DNA of 53,097 bases from Candidatus Caccomonas pullistercoris (GCA_018714085.1 DVNY01000125.1:1-53097), one strand, 5' to 3'. Shown: positions 20,771 to 31,044, counted from the first letter of the stretch. Made by a program: numbers and translations. Notes: generated by a model from the sequence alone, not told the origin.

Positions 20771-21919
20771 TTATTTATGGATTGCGCGTTTGGCTCGCTT
20801 GCTGATGTTGCGCTGCACGAAACAATAGTCGATAAGCGGGGCGAGAGCATTCATAAGGAGGATGGCGAGCATCATGCCTTCTGGATAACCGGGGTTAGCT
20901 ACGCGGATGAGGATGGCCACTGCGCCGATGCAGAAGCCATAGACATATTTCCCCTTCTCGGTGCGGGCGCTGGTGACAGGGTCGGTGGCCATGAATACGG
21001 CACCGAAGCAGAAGCCGCCGAGGAAAAGATGCTCGTACCACGTCAGGGGTGTCTGTCCGGTGGCATGGAAGAGTGCGGCCACCAGTCCGCCACCGACAAA
21101 GACACTCAGCATCGTGCGCCACGAGGCGATGCCCGTCCACAGCAGGATGACGGCGCCGATCGCGATAGCGATGACACTCGTTTCGCCCACAGAGCCGGGT
21201 ATGAGGCCCACCACCATGTCTTGCAACGACGGGAGATGGAGCGTTTCGGCGTTCAGCGAGCCCAACGGAGTGGCCATCGTGAACGTGTCTGGCAGGTCAG
21301 CGCCGAGCCCGAGTATGCTGTCCTTGCTGAGCCACACGTTCTCGCCGCTCATTTGGTTCGGATAGGCGAAGAAGAGGAACGCGCGGGCCACAATGGCGGG
21401 GTTGAAGATGTTCATGCCCGTTCCGCCGTATATTTCCTTAGCGAAGATGACCGAGAAAGCTACGGCCAGCGCGAGCATCCAGAGCGGTGTGGTCACCGGG
21501 ATGATGAGCGGCACGAGCAGGCCGGTCACGAGGTAGCCCTCCTGGATTTCCTCGCCTTTCCATTGAGCCACGACGAACTCAATGCCGAGCCCGACCACGT
21601 AGGAGACAATGATTTTCGGCAGCACGGCGAGGAAACCGTAGCCGAAAAGTTGCCAGAATGTCCCGTCGAGGCCGGCAGCTTGGTAGTGTTGGTAGCCTAC
21701 GTTATACATGCCGAAAAGCATCGCCGGGAGGAGGGCGATGACAACGAACGACATGATGCGTTTCGAGTCGATGGCGTCGTGGATGCTGACACCTGTCCCC
21801 GATGTCCTGTTGGAGACGAGCAAGAAACTCTCCATGCCTTCGAAGACGGAATGTAAGCTGTGTAACTTTCCTCCGGCTTCGAAACTGGGCCTGATCTTGT
21901 CAAAAAACTTTTTTATCAT
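20771..21919 (-). CDS. nqrB: Na+-translocating NADH:quinone reductase subunit B
   Basis: NqrB membrane protein; GSLNAETLHLPSL and FMAT DPVTSARTEKGK motifs. Confidence 0.96.
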   Translation of the reverse strand: MIKKFFDKIRPSFEAGGKLHSLHSVFEGMESFLLVSNRTSGTGVSIHDAIDSKRIMSFVVIALLPAMLFGMYNVGYQHYQAAGLDGTFWQLFGYGFLAVLPKIIVSYVVGLGIEFVVAQWKGEEIQEGYLVTGLLVPLIIPVTTPLWMLALAVAFSVIFAKEIYGGTGMNIFNPAIVARAFLFFAYPNQMSGENVWLSKDSILGLGADLPDTFTMATPLGSLNAETLHLPSLQDMVVGLIPGSVGETSVIAIAIGAVILLWTGIASWRTMLSVFVGGGLVAALFHATGQTPLTWYEHLFLGGFCFGAVFMATDPVTSARTEKGKYVYGFCIGAVAILIRVANPGYPEGMMLAILLMNALAPLIDYCFVQRNISKRAKRAIHK

Positions 21920-21963
21920 AGTGTTCCGATTTGCTGCTTGGGTGAAGGGTTTTGCTCTTGGGC

Positions 21964-23313
21964 TTAGCTGTTTTCTTTGCGGAGGATGTCCAGCCCTTCG
22001 CGGACGATGCGTTGGAGCTCGAGCTTGGACGAATCGACAAATTCAGCCACGGCGAAGTCCTCGGGGGCCACTTCGTAGATGCCTAGTTCCTCTTGGCGGT
22101 CGATGTTGCCGGTGATGATGGCTTTCACCAGATAGCCGGCATAGATGTCCATGGGGAACACGCGGTCATACTCGCCGCTCATGATCATGTGTCGCTGTCC
22201 GCCTTTTATGCGGCAGTCGAGGTTGTAGTGGCGGTTCTTTCCTTGCAGCCAGCTGAAATAGCTGCGGCTGGCGGAATAGTCGTTCAGGCGTGGGGCGATC
22301 CAGCCGAGGACTTCGTCGCGGTCGTCACCCTCGGGGATGGCGCATACCTCCGTCGTGTGGGCACCGAGGAAGCGCTGCTCGTCGGTCTTGCGGCCCACGA
22401 GCGGGTTGCCGTCAATGAGGCGGACGGAGTGACCGGATGCCGTGCCTCCCCCGACGAGGGAATCGAGGCGGGCGCCGATCTTCGTTTCGACGTATTGCGG
22501 ATGGAGCATGTCGCTTCCGGCGAGTGCGATGCGGCGGGTCAGGTCGACGTGCCCCGTCCTGAGCAGGCGGCCGATGAAGATTACTTCTTCTGCGCCGAGT
22601 GTCCACACGGTCTCACCCTTGTTGATAGGGGCGATGTGGTTGATCTGCACGCCCACGTTGCCTGAGGGGTTGGGGCCGTCGAAACAGTACACCCTTGCGT
22701 CGTGCAGCTGGCCGAGCACGTCTTCTTGTTCGGGGCAGATGCCGACACTGACTGGAGCCAGCAGCGACAGGGCGGAGATGCCCCGCCCGAAGTCTGCTTC
22801 CTGTCCTTGGAGCACATAGGAAAAATCTGCGGCCAAAGGCATTTTTGAAAAAGTGGAGACGAAGATGTCCCGCGGCTTGACAGCGGGCGAGGCAACGACG
22901 TCGTAGGGGCGGCTGCGGAAGAACGCGAACAGGCCGCTGGCGAGCAAGAGGTCGAGCAGGCTGTCGGCTGTGAGCCGGTTGCCCTCGGGCACGTCGAACA
23001 CCTTATACTCCGTTTCACTGTCGGGCGTCACTTGGATACTCAGTATTTTGCGGCGTTCGCCACGTTCGACGACCGCGACGGTGCCACTGACGGGCGAGAC
23101 GAAACAGATGCGTTCTTCGTTCTTGTCTACAAACAGGGGCTCGCCCGCCATCACGTGCGTCCCCTCCTTTACCACCGGTCGAGGTTTCACTCCGTGAAAG
23201 TCGTCCGGCATGAGGGCGTAGACCTGCGCCGGAGCGGCTTTGTGCAACTGTTGCTGCGCCACGCCTGCGAGGTTCAGGTCCAAGCCTTTACGAATCTTGA
23301 ATGTTTTTTCCAT
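21964..23313 (-). CDS. nqrA: Na+-translocating NADH:quinone reductase subunit A
   Basis: FKIRKGLDLNLAGVAQQ...; GLFAFFRSRPYDVVASPAVKPRDIFVS. Confidence 0.96.
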   Translation of the reverse strand: MEKTFKIRKGLDLNLAGVAQQQLHKAAPAQVYALMPDDFHGVKPRPVVKEGTHVMAGEPLFVDKNEERICFVSPVSGTVAVVERGERRKILSIQVTPDSETEYKVFDVPEGNRLTADSLLDLLLASGLFAFFRSRPYDVVASPAVKPRDIFVSTFSKMPLAADFSYVLQGQEADFGRGISALSLLAPVSVGICPEQEDVLGQLHDARVYCFDGPNPSGNVGVQINHIAPINKGETVWTLGAEEVIFIGRLLRTGHVDLTRRIALAGSDMLHPQYVETKIGARLDSLVGGGTASGHSVRLIDGNPLVGRKTDEQRFLGAHTTEVCAIPEGDDRDEVLGWIAPRLNDYSASRSYFSWLQGKNRHYNLDCRIKGGQRHMIMSGEYDRVFPMDIYAGYLVKAIITGNIDRQEELGIYEVAPEDFAVAEFVDSSKLELQRIVREGLDILRKENS

Positions 23314-23332
23314 AAGCCAGTAGTAACGTGCG

Positions 23333-23340
23333 CAAATTTA
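23333..23340 (-). promoter_or_regulatory. Putative -7 box (TAAATTTG on minus strand) for the nqr operon
   Basis: CAAATTTA on plus strand, 20 bp upstream of the nqrA start. Confidence 0.45.
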
Positions 23341-23416
23341 AGAAATAAAAACGAAATAAGAGCTTTCGTAACTTGAAACTCACAAGGGCTTTTATTTAGT
23401 GCTTTGTCCGTAGTTC

Positions 23417-23473
23417 CTGTCGCAGTGACAGAAACCACGGAAGCAGTGACCGTTTTTTCTGTCAGGGCTTCCG
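23417..23473. repeat. Intergenic palindromic element C
   Basis: CTGTCGCAGTGACAGAAA identical to 18 nt of element A, followed by imperfect hairpin CGGAAGCAGTGAC-CG-TTTTTT-CT-GTCAGGGCTTCCG. Confidence 0.8.
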
Positions 23474-23600
23474 TAATCCGGGGTGGCCGGGCCGGTTGCT
23501 CGGGTTATGCCTGAAACGCGGCAGGCCACTCCCTCGTATGTGCTGAGGGGCGGCCTGCCTCGTTCGTCGGCTTGGGAAGTGAAGCCTGTGTGGAGCCTTT

Positions 23601-25298
23601 TTATTTGCTATACCGTTCGATGTAGGCGTCGGCGTCGGGGGCGCCTTTGGCCTTGGCTTGGTTCAGCGCTTCGAGGGCTTGGCTTTTTTTGCCGAGCTCG
23701 CCTAGGGCGAGGCCGGCAAACAGGTAGGCGTCGGCGTTGTCGGGCGAAAGTTTCTGGGCCTGTTGCGCCGAGCGCAGGGCTTCTTCGTTCTCGCCGACGC
23801 GCAGCATGAGGGCCGCGCGTTCGAGGTGGTAGAGGGGCTCGTCGGCTTCAAGGCTGATGGCTTTGTCGATGTCGTCGAGGGCTTGCTGGTACATCCGCCC
23901 GTTCAGTTCGGCCTGCTGGCGCAGGTAGTAGAAGTGGGCGTTGAGGTTGCGTGATCCGATGGCGCTTTCGTAGTCGGAATAGTCGGCAGCGGCTTCACGG
24001 TAGAGGCCGCAGCGCATGCGGTAGCCGGCTCGGGCCAGCACGAACGGGGCTCCGGCTGCGGTGAGCGGCCGCTCGCAGCGGGCCACGGCGCTGTCGGCCA
24101 GGGCCAGCACGCGGAGGGAGTCGCCGCCCGACATTTCGAGCGAGCGGGCGGCGTAATAGTAGGCCTCGCTTGACTCCATGTCGGTTCCGGCGAGCGAGAG
24201 GAACGTTTCGTAGGCTTTTTCGTATTGTTTGAGGACGAACTGGCAGTAGCCGAGTTGTAGGCGGTAGAGGGGCTGGTCGCTGGTGGCGCATGCTGCTTCG
24301 GCCTCGGCGAGGGCTTTTTCGGCCGTCCAGTCTTTGTAAGGGGGCTGAGGGTGGTTGACGATTTTGTCATATACCAGCTTACTCAGCGTGTAGTGCGCCT
24401 GAGCGGCCTTGTCCTTGTGGTTTTCCGTCACGTGTCTGATGTCGGTTTCGGCTCGGGCGTAGTCGGCATGGAGGGCGTAGAATTCGGCTCGTTGCAGGTA
24501 GGCGCTGGCGTTGTGGGGGAAGGCTTGGATGAAATCGTCGAAGGCGGCGGCGCAGGCGGCGGAGTCCCTGCGGCTCATGCTGAACATGTAGAGGTAGCTG
24601 AGGGCGTCTTCTTCTTTTTCAGGCAGGGCTGTCTGGATGTGAATGCCTTGCAGGTCCTTGTTCATGTAGCTCAGCGTGTTCACGTGGAGGTCCTTGGCGG
24701 CTTGGACGTCGATGGCGCAAATCCCTTTTGCACCGGGACTGACGTTGAGTTGCGTGATGGCCACTACCTCGCCGCCGGCCGTGACGACGGGGCAGCCCGC
24801 CAAACGTTCGGCGTTTTCGGCCGTGAGGGTGTAGTAGGCGTAGTTGTCGAATTTTGATGCCTCGTCGACCGTGGCGGCGAGGGGTGTGCTTTTTTTGTCG
24901 ACGGAGTAGGGGACGACGGACAACTGCGCGCCTTGGGCAGCGTCGGCAGTGGCAATCGGGAGCCAGTCGTTCTTGTCCGTATCGGCGTGGAAGCGCACGA
25001 GGTCGTAGTTCTGGCTGGCGCCGAGGATGCGTGTGACGTCGTGTTTCTTGCCGCTGGCGTCGATGACGACGGCTTTCGCGGCTCCGGCAAAGAGGGCGTA
25101 GCTCGCGACGGCTTCCCCGCCTTCGCCGACGAAGAAGCCGTTGCCTGAATGGATGAGTTTGCCGTCGGTGTCGTAGGTGGTGATGCTGATGACGGCCTTG
25201 CGCCAGTCGCCCGGTCCTGCGGCGAGGGCTGGGAGGATGGCTGCGAGGAGGAACAGCAGGGTTGCGGCTTTTCTGAATGGTGTGGTCAGGTGGTTCAT
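23601..25298 (-). CDS. Trypsin-like-fold (apparently catalytically degenerate) domain plus TPR secreted protein
   Basis: Signal peptide; GNGFFVGEGGEAVASYALFAGA...YDLVRFHAD...LAGCPVVTAGGEVVAI resembles S1C/trypsin_2 core; C-terminal TPR repeats. Confidence 0.7.
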   Translation of the reverse strand: MNHLTTPFRKAATLLFLLAAILPALAAGPGDWRKAVISITTYDTDGKLIHSGNGFFVGEGGEAVASYALFAGAAKAVVIDASGKKHDVTRILGASQNYDLVRFHADTDKNDWLPIATADAAQGAQLSVVPYSVDKKSTPLAATVDEASKFDNYAYYTLTAENAERLAGCPVVTAGGEVVAITQLNVSPGAKGICAIDVQAAKDLHVNTLSYMNKDLQGIHIQTALPEKEEDALSYLYMFSMSRRDSAACAAAFDDFIQAFPHNASAYLQRAEFYALHADYARAETDIRHVTENHKDKAAQAHYTLSKLVYDKIVNHPQPPYKDWTAEKALAEAEAACATSDQPLYRLQLGYCQFVLKQYEKAYETFLSLAGTDMESSEAYYYAARSLEMSGGDSLRVLALADSAVARCERPLTAAGAPFVLARAGYRMRCGLYREAAADYSDYESAIGSRNLNAHFYYLRQQAELNGRMYQQALDDIDKAISLEADEPLYHLERAALMLRVGENEEALRSAQQAQKLSPDNADAYLFAGLALGELGKKSQALEALNQAKAKGAPDADAYIERYSK

Positions 25299-26974
25299 GG
25301 CTGTGTGGTTAAAGTGTGGGCACCGTCAAGCAAGGCTTGGGCGTTGTGGACGGCGGCGTCGGTCAGCGCCTCGCCACTGAGCATGTGTGCTATCTCTTCG
25401 ACGCGTTCGGCGTCTGAGAGTTGGACGATATGGCTGACAGTGCCTTGGCTTTCTTCTTGTTTGAACACTCGGTATTGCCGGTCTCCGCGGGCTGCGATTT
25501 GCGGGAGGTGGGTGATGCTGATGATTTGCCCGTTCGCCGACATTTCTTTCATCGTGAGGGCCATCTTTTCGGCTATCCGGCCTGAAACGCCGGTGTCGAT
25601 TTCGTCGAAAATGATGGTCGGTAGTGGCGCATGGCGTGCCGTTGCGGCTTTCAGGGCCAGCATGAGACGCGCGGTTTCGCCTCCCGAGGCGATGTGTGAC
25701 ACGTCCTGTGGGGGCACGTTGCGGTTGGCGCTGAACAGGAGGCTGACGCTGTCCTGGCCATCCGATGCCGGCGTCTTTGGCGCAAAAGCAAATTCCAGTT
25801 CGGAGTGCGGCATTCCAAGGTCGGCGAGCCGTTCTTTCAGGTTTGTTGCCAGGTGTCGGGCGGCTTCTTGGCGGCTGTCGCTGAGCGCCGAAGCGGCTTT
25901 CTGCAGCTTCTTCGTGCAGTCGCCGAGCGCGTTGTCAAGTTCATGGAGCCGCTCGTCGCTGGTGTTGATTGATTGGAGGCGGCGGTTGATGTCTTCTTGC
26001 AGGGCGATGAGCTCGGCCACAGTGCTGACGTGGTGTTTCTGTTCGAGGGTGTAAATCAGGTTGAGCCTGTCGCCCACGAAAGCCTGCCGTTCCGGGTCGA
26101 ACTCCACTTCGTCTGCGTGGCGGCTGACTTCGTCGGCGATGTCGTTCAGCTCGATGTATGAACTTTCCATCCTGTCTGCCAATTCCCGGGCTTTGCTGAA
26201 CACGTCGGCTTGTCCGTGGAGCAGTTGTATGCACGTTCTCAATTGTCCCAAGAGGTTGGTTTCGCCATCTTGCAGCAGGCGGGCTGCTTGGAAGAGCGCG
26301 TTTTTGATTTCTTCGGCGTGGCTGAGCATGTTCAGCTCGTTTTCCAGCTCTTCCTGTTCGTTTTCGGTCAAGTTGGCTTCGCCCAGTTGCGTAGCTTGGA
26401 ACGTGAGGTAATCCTCTTCGGCCTTGGCTGCCTGCACCTGCTGTTCAAGCTCGTCTCTTTCTTGGCGGAGCGCGCGGTAATGGTCATACTGGGCTTTGTA
26501 CTCCGCCCGTATTCGGTCGTTTGCGGCCACACCGTCGAGCGTGCCGATCAGGAAGTGGTCTTGACCCAGCAGCAGGTTCTTGTGCTGCGAATGTATGTCG
26601 ATGAGTCGCGAGGTCAGGGCTTTGAGCTGTTGAAGGCTGGCGGGGGTGTCGTTGATGAAGCTGCGGCTTTTCCCGCTTGCCAGCACTTCGCGGCGGACGA
26701 TGCATTCGTCGCTTTCGTAGTCGAGTTCTTCTTGCTCGAAGAAGTCCCCGAGACCCAGCCCGGCGATGTCGAATGTGGCTTCGACGGTGCATTTTTTTTC
26801 GCCTGCTTTGATGGCCTTGCTGTCTGCTCGTCCGCCGAGCAGCAACGACAGCGCCCCGAGTATGATGCTCTTACCTGCGCCGGTCTCGCCGGTGAGGGTG
26901 GAAAACCCGGAGTGGAACTCGATGTCCAGTTCGTCGATGAGGGCGTAACTCTTGATGTATAAGTGTTTCAGCAT
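25295..26974 (-). CDS. recN: DNA repair protein RecN
   Basis: MLKHLYIKSYALIDELDIEFHSGFSTLTGETGAGKSIILGALSLLLGGR; FDEIDTGVSG; 4-bp overlap with the next gene. Confidence 0.96.
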   Translation of the reverse strand: MLKHLYIKSYALIDELDIEFHSGFSTLTGETGAGKSIILGALSLLLGGRADSKAIKAGEKKCTVEATFDIAGLGLGDFFEQEELDYESDECIVRREVLASGKSRSFINDTPASLQQLKALTSRLIDIHSQHKNLLLGQDHFLIGTLDGVAANDRIRAEYKAQYDHYRALRQERDELEQQVQAAKAEEDYLTFQATQLGEANLTENEQEELENELNMLSHAEEIKNALFQAARLLQDGETNLLGQLRTCIQLLHGQADVFSKARELADRMESSYIELNDIADEVSRHADEVEFDPERQAFVGDRLNLIYTLEQKHHVSTVAELIALQEDINRRLQSINTSDERLHELDNALGDCTKKLQKAASALSDSRQEAARHLATNLKERLADLGMPHSELEFAFAPKTPASDGQDSVSLLFSANRNVPPQDVSHIASGGETARLMLALKAATARHAPLPTIIFDEIDTGVSGRIAEKMALTMKEMSANGQIISITHLPQIAARGDRQYRVFKQEESQGTVSHIVQLSDAERVEEIAHMLSGEALTDAAVHNAQALLDGAHTLTTQP

Positions 26975-26978
26975 GTGG

Positions 26979-27887
26979 CTATTGTCTTATGCGTCGCCAG
27001 TAGTTGCTTTGCGAGGGGTTGATACTCATGAGCATCTCGTAGAGGGCCTCTTTCTCGTTGGCGGTTCCTTTCCCTTTATAGATATTGACCAGTTCGTCGC
27101 GTTTTATTTCTGTGAACAGTTGCGGCAGGCTGCTCATCGGCTTGTCTTCCTTGGCTTTTTTGAGCAGTTCGAGTGCGGTGGTGATGTTGGCTCGTCCGCG
27201 TTCGGCATTCGTCGCCATTTCGTCCATCCCGTTGCGGTAGTATTGGTATTGTAGCCGGCGCAGGGGTTCAAGTCCGCCGTCGAGGTAGTCGTTGATGATG
27301 GCGTACCGGTTCTTGTTGCCTTCAAACGCTTTCCAGCCTTTCGACGTGAAACTCTGTGCTCCGGTCACGATGGTTTGCGCGTTGCGGAGGGCTTCGGTAC
27401 CGCCGAGCGGCGACATGGTGTCGAGGTCCCAGCCGATGATCAGGTAGGCGTAGTAGGCCATCAGGGCTGTCAGCTCGTTGTCGATTTGGTCAAGGCGGAA
27501 TTCCAGCTGGTCAAACTCTTGAAACGTAAAAGAGAAGGCGGCGTCTTGGAAGTTGAAGACTGTGCTCGTATATGTCGAGTTGAAGATGGGGCGGGAGCTT
27601 TGCACGGTGAGGGTGCAGTCGAATTTATTCTCGCCTTCCGTGTATTTGTTCACGGTGATGTTGAACGAGCAGGCGATGCGCTCGTGGGGCGCATATTGCT
27701 GGTTCGTCCAGTGAAACTCGTTCATCAGCTGGTTGAGCGACGTCTGTAAGTTCTCGAATATGCTGGTACTCGTTCCTTGCACTTTTTGATGGTTCACGGC
27801 CACTTTGGCGTTGAGCTCTTGGGCCGTGGTGTCCAGTGCGCAGGCTGCGAGCAAGCAGCATGTCAGCAGTCGGCGAATGTTTGGCAT
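26979..27887 (-). CDS. porD: Type IX secretion-associated protein PorD (DUF4835 family)
   Basis: ELNAKVAVNHQKVQGTSTSIFENLQTSLNQLMNEFHWTNQQY...; typical position next to coaBC and recN in Bacteroidetes. Confidence 0.85.
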   Translation of the reverse strand: MPNIRRLLTCCLLAACALDTTAQELNAKVAVNHQKVQGTSTSIFENLQTSLNQLMNEFHWTNQQYAPHERIACSFNITVNKYTEGENKFDCTLTVQSSRPIFNSTYTSTVFNFQDAAFSFTFQEFDQLEFRLDQIDNELTALMAYYAYLIIGWDLDTMSPLGGTEALRNAQTIVTGAQSFTSKGWKAFEGNKNRYAIINDYLDGGLEPLRRLQYQYYRNGMDEMATNAERGRANITTALELLKKAKEDKPMSSLPQLFTEIKRDELVNIYKGKGTANEKEALYEMLMSINPSQSNYWRRIRQ

Positions 27888-29065
27888 AGTGTGTCTATAA
27901 TGTCCTTGGCCACTTCGCTCTTCGCTTTGAGTGGGAATTTCTTTTCCTCTTGCGCCGAAAGGATCGTGACTTTGTTCGTGTCGCAGCGGAAGCCAGCTCC
28001 GGCGTCGCGCAGGGAGTTTAGGACGATGAAGTCCAAGTGCTTGCGGGCGAGTTTCTCGCGGGCGTGGCTTTCTTCGTTGTCCGTTTCGAGGGCGAAGCCC
28101 ACTACGCGTTGTTCCGGACGTTTGGCTGCGCCCAGCGTGGCGGCAATGTCCTGCGTTGGGACGAGGCGGAGTGTCTGTTCGCCGCGTTCACGTTTTATCT
28201 TGGAAATGGCGGCGTGGTCGGGGGTGAAGTCGGCCACAGCGGCACAGAGGATGGCGGCATCGGCTGTGGGGAAAGCCCCGGCGGCAGCGCTGAGCATTTC
28301 GGCGGCCGTCTCGACGTCGATGCGCCGGATGGCGGGGTGGCGGGTCTGCATCTGCACGGGGCCGGCCACGAGGGTGACCTGGGCGCCGCGGGCGGCGCAT
28401 TCTTCGGCCAAGGCGAAGCCCATCTTCCCGCTGGAATAGTTACCGATGAAGCGGACGGGGTCGATGCGTTCATAGGTGGGGCCGGCGGTGATGAGGATGT
28501 GCTTCCCGGCCAAGTCCTGACGGGTGGCGAAGAATGCTTCGATGATTTCAGCGATGCGTTCGGGCTCCTCCATGCGTCCCTTTCCGATGAGGTGGCTGGC
28601 CAGTTCGCCTTCGGCGGGTTCGATGATGCGGTTGCCGTAAGTCTTGAGGATGTCGAGGTTTCGCTGCGTGGCGGGGTGGGCATACATGTCGAGGTCCATG
28701 GCCGGCGCGATGAACACGGGCGCTTTCATCGACAGGTAGGTCGTCACGAGCATGTTGTCAGCGACGCCATGGGCCATCTTCCCGATCGTGGAGGCCGTAG
28801 CGGGCGCGATGACCATCGCGTCGGCCCACAGACCAAGGTCGACGTGGCTGTGCCACGAACCGTCGCGGCGCGAAAAGAACTCACTGACAACGGGCTTGGA
28901 GGTCAGGGTCGAGAGCGTCACCGGGGTGATGAATTCCTTGCCGGCAGGGGTAATGACTGCTTGCACCTCGGCTCCTTTCTTGATCAGGGCGCGGATGAGG
29001 GTGCAGGCCTTGTAGGCAGCGATGCTGCCCGTGATACCGACGACGATGTGCTTGCCTTTCAGCAT
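27863..29065 (-). CDS. coaBC: Bifunctional phosphopantothenoylcysteine decarboxylase/phosphopantothenate-cysteine ligase
   Basis: MLKGKHIVVGITGSIAAYKA; APAMDLDMY; ITAGPTYERIDPVRFIGNYSSGKMG. Confidence 0.96.
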   Translation of the reverse strand: MLKGKHIVVGITGSIAAYKACTLIRALIKKGAEVQAVITPAGKEFITPVTLSTLTSKPVVSEFFSRRDGSWHSHVDLGLWADAMVIAPATASTIGKMAHGVADNMLVTTYLSMKAPVFIAPAMDLDMYAHPATQRNLDILKTYGNRIIEPAEGELASHLIGKGRMEEPERIAEIIEAFFATRQDLAGKHILITAGPTYERIDPVRFIGNYSSGKMGFALAEECAARGAQVTLVAGPVQMQTRHPAIRRIDVETAAEMLSAAAGAFPTADAAILCAAVADFTPDHAAISKIKRERGEQTLRLVPTQDIAATLGAAKRPEQRVVGFALETDNEESHAREKLARKHLDFIVLNSLRDAGAGFRCDTNKVTILSAQEEKKFPLKAKSEVAKDIIDTLCQTFADC

Positions 29066-29089
29066 GATGGCTTGGGGTGTGAGGTGGGG

Positions 29090-29860
29090 TTAGTTCGACT
29101 TGTATTTCAGGCAAAGGCGCGTGAGGGCTTGCTTGGTGTTCTGTGGGAAGTCGGCTTGGAGCATCCAGCTGATGAAGCCCGGCTCGTTCTTCACCACCCA
29201 TTCCACGGAGCGCCCCCGGTGCTTGCCGAAGTTGAACACCGGGATGTCTTTGTCGTCAAGGATGATGCGCCCGGCGAGGTCGATGTTCTTGTTGAAGCGC
29301 GAGAACTCGGCGAGGCCTTCGACCGTGTGGGGGATTTGGTCGCCGTAGTGTTCGAGCTGGGCACGGAGCACTTCGAGAGTGGCGCGAGTGTCGGCCATGG
29401 CGGTGTGGGCGTTCACCAAGTCCTTGTGGCAATAGAACCGATAGGCGGCGGCGAGGGTGCGTTTCTCCATCTTGTGGTAGATTCCCTGCACGTCGACGAG
29501 GTTGCAGGACGTCGCGTCGAAGTCGACGCCGGCCCGGATGAACTCTTCGACGAGCATGGGGACGTCGAAGTGGTTGGAGTTGTAGCCCGCGATGTCGCAG
29601 CCCGAGAAGGTCTGGGCCAGTTCGGCGGCCTTGTCGGCGAACGTGGGGCAGTGGGCGACGTCTTCGTTGGTGATGCCGTTGACAGCTGTGGCCTCGGCCG
29701 AGATGGGGATGGTCGGGTTGAAGCGCAGGGTCTTGGCTTCCTCGCTGCCGTCGGGGTTCACTTTGATGTAAGAAAGTTCGACGATGCGGTCGCGACTTGT
29801 GTCGAGCCCGGTGGCCTCGATATCGAAGAACAGTAGTGGTCTTTTAAGTGTCAGGGGCAT
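29090..29860 (-). CDS. 3'-5' exonuclease (DNA polymerase III epsilon-like)
   Basis: LLFFDIEATGLDTSRDRIVELSYI; HTAMADTRATLEVL. Confidence 0.92.
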   Translation of the reverse strand: MPLTLKRPLLFFDIEATGLDTSRDRIVELSYIKVNPDGSEEAKTLRFNPTIPISAEATAVNGITNEDVAHCPTFADKAAELAQTFSGCDIAGYNSNHFDVPMLVEEFIRAGVDFDATSCNLVDVQGIYHKMEKRTLAAAYRFYCHKDLVNAHTAMADTRATLEVLRAQLEHYGDQIPHTVEGLAEFSRFNKNIDLAGRIILDDKDIPVFNFGKHRGRSVEWVVKNEPGFISWMLQADFPQNTKQALTRLCLKYKSN

Positions 29861-29867
29861 GGCTTTC

Positions 29868-30992
29868 TCAATCGTTAAGCACCATGGGCATGAGCAGCAT
29901 CAGCACGTCTTCGCCCTCGGCCTGCGGAGTGGGCGTGACGACGCCGGGGCGGCTCGGGTCGGACATGCGGATGGTGATTTCTTCGCTTTCGAGGTTGTTG
30001 AGCAGTTCGAGCAGGTATTGTCCCTTGAAGCCGATGTTGATGGGGCTGCCCTGGTAGTCGCAGAGCAGGGCCTCTTCGGCCGACATCGAGAAGTCGACGT
30101 CTTCGCGCGAGACGGTCAGGCCGCCGGGGTTGAAGGCCAGCTTGATGAGCGAGGCCGTGGCGCCCGAGAACGAGAGCATGCGGCGCAGGGCGCTCACGAG
30201 GGCGGGGCGGCTGATGGTGGCGCTGTTGGGGGCGTCACTGGGGATGACGCTTTGGTAGTTCGGGTAGCGCCCCTCGATGAGGCGGCATGTGACGCACGTG
30301 TCGCCCGTCTCGATGGTGGCGCTACGCGGCGTCCAGCTGATGCGGGTCTGGCCTTCGGCTTTCGGGAGGATGCTCTTGAGCAGGGCGGCGGGCTTCTTGG
30401 GGAGGATGAACGAGCCCGTGGCGCTCTCGCCGGCGAGGGGCGTCTTGTCGCAGACCATCTTGTGGCGGTCTGTGGCCACGAGGGTGGCGTTCCCCTCGGC
30501 CACGTCGAAGAAGATGCCCGTCATGACGGGGCGGTACTCGTCGTTGTCCGTGGCGAAGGCTGTGCGGCCGATGCCAGCGAGCAGGCGGGCCGAGTCGAGG
30601 GCGATGGTTGCGCGCTCGCCGTCGGCGGGCGGCGGCGTGGGGTATTCGTCGGCCGGCGAGGCCATGAAGCGGTAGTGTCCGTTCTGGTACTCGATGGTGA
30701 CCTCGAACGAGCCTTCGTTGACAAAGAAAGTGAGCGGCTGCTCGGGCAGCTCGCGCACGGTGTCCTGGATGGTTTTGGCGTTGATGACGAAGCGGCAGTT
30801 GGCGTCGCATTCGATGAGGGCGGTGCGCGAGGTGACGGTTGTCTCGTTGTCCGAGGCCGTCAGGACGAGCGTGTCGCCTTGGGTCTCAAAAAGGATGCCG
30901 TCGAGGATGGGCAGGTTGTTCTTCGAGGCGATGACGCGGCCCAGTATCTGCAAGCGGGCGTAGAGCTCTGAGCTTTGGATGACGAATTTCAT
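29868..30992 (-). CDS. dnaN: DNA polymerase III subunit beta (sliding clamp)
   Basis: MKFVIQSSELYARLQILGRVIASKNNLPILDGILFE; C-terminal LMLLMPMVLND. Confidence 0.95.
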   Translation of the reverse strand: MKFVIQSSELYARLQILGRVIASKNNLPILDGILFETQGDTLVLTASDNETTVTSRTALIECDANCRFVINAKTIQDTVRELPEQPLTFFVNEGSFEVTIEYQNGHYRFMASPADEYPTPPPADGERATIALDSARLLAGIGRTAFATDNDEYRPVMTGIFFDVAEGNATLVATDRHKMVCDKTPLAGESATGSFILPKKPAALLKSILPKAEGQTRISWTPRSATIETGDTCVTCRLIEGRYPNYQSVIPSDAPNSATISRPALVSALRRMLSFSGATASLIKLAFNPGGLTVSREDVDFSMSAEEALLCDYQGSPINIGFKGQYLLELLNNLESEEITIRMSDPSRPGVVTPTPQAEGEDVLMLLMPMVLND

Positions 30993-31044
30993 AGGTTTTG
31001 TATGTCGTTTTTGTTACTTTCGGAAGAGCGGTTTGCATTCCGCG

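Noticed and set aside
23520-23559. GGCAGGCC...GGCCTGCC inverted repeat as terminator of the TPR protease-like gene
   Set aside because: Arms pair well but there is no convincing T-run after the stem on the minus strand; left unassigned.
28037-29836. 599-aa plus-strand ORF
   Set aside because: Antisense shadow of coaBC and the exonuclease gene; low-complexity Gly/Val/Glu-rich translation typical of the reverse strand of GC-rich coding sequence.
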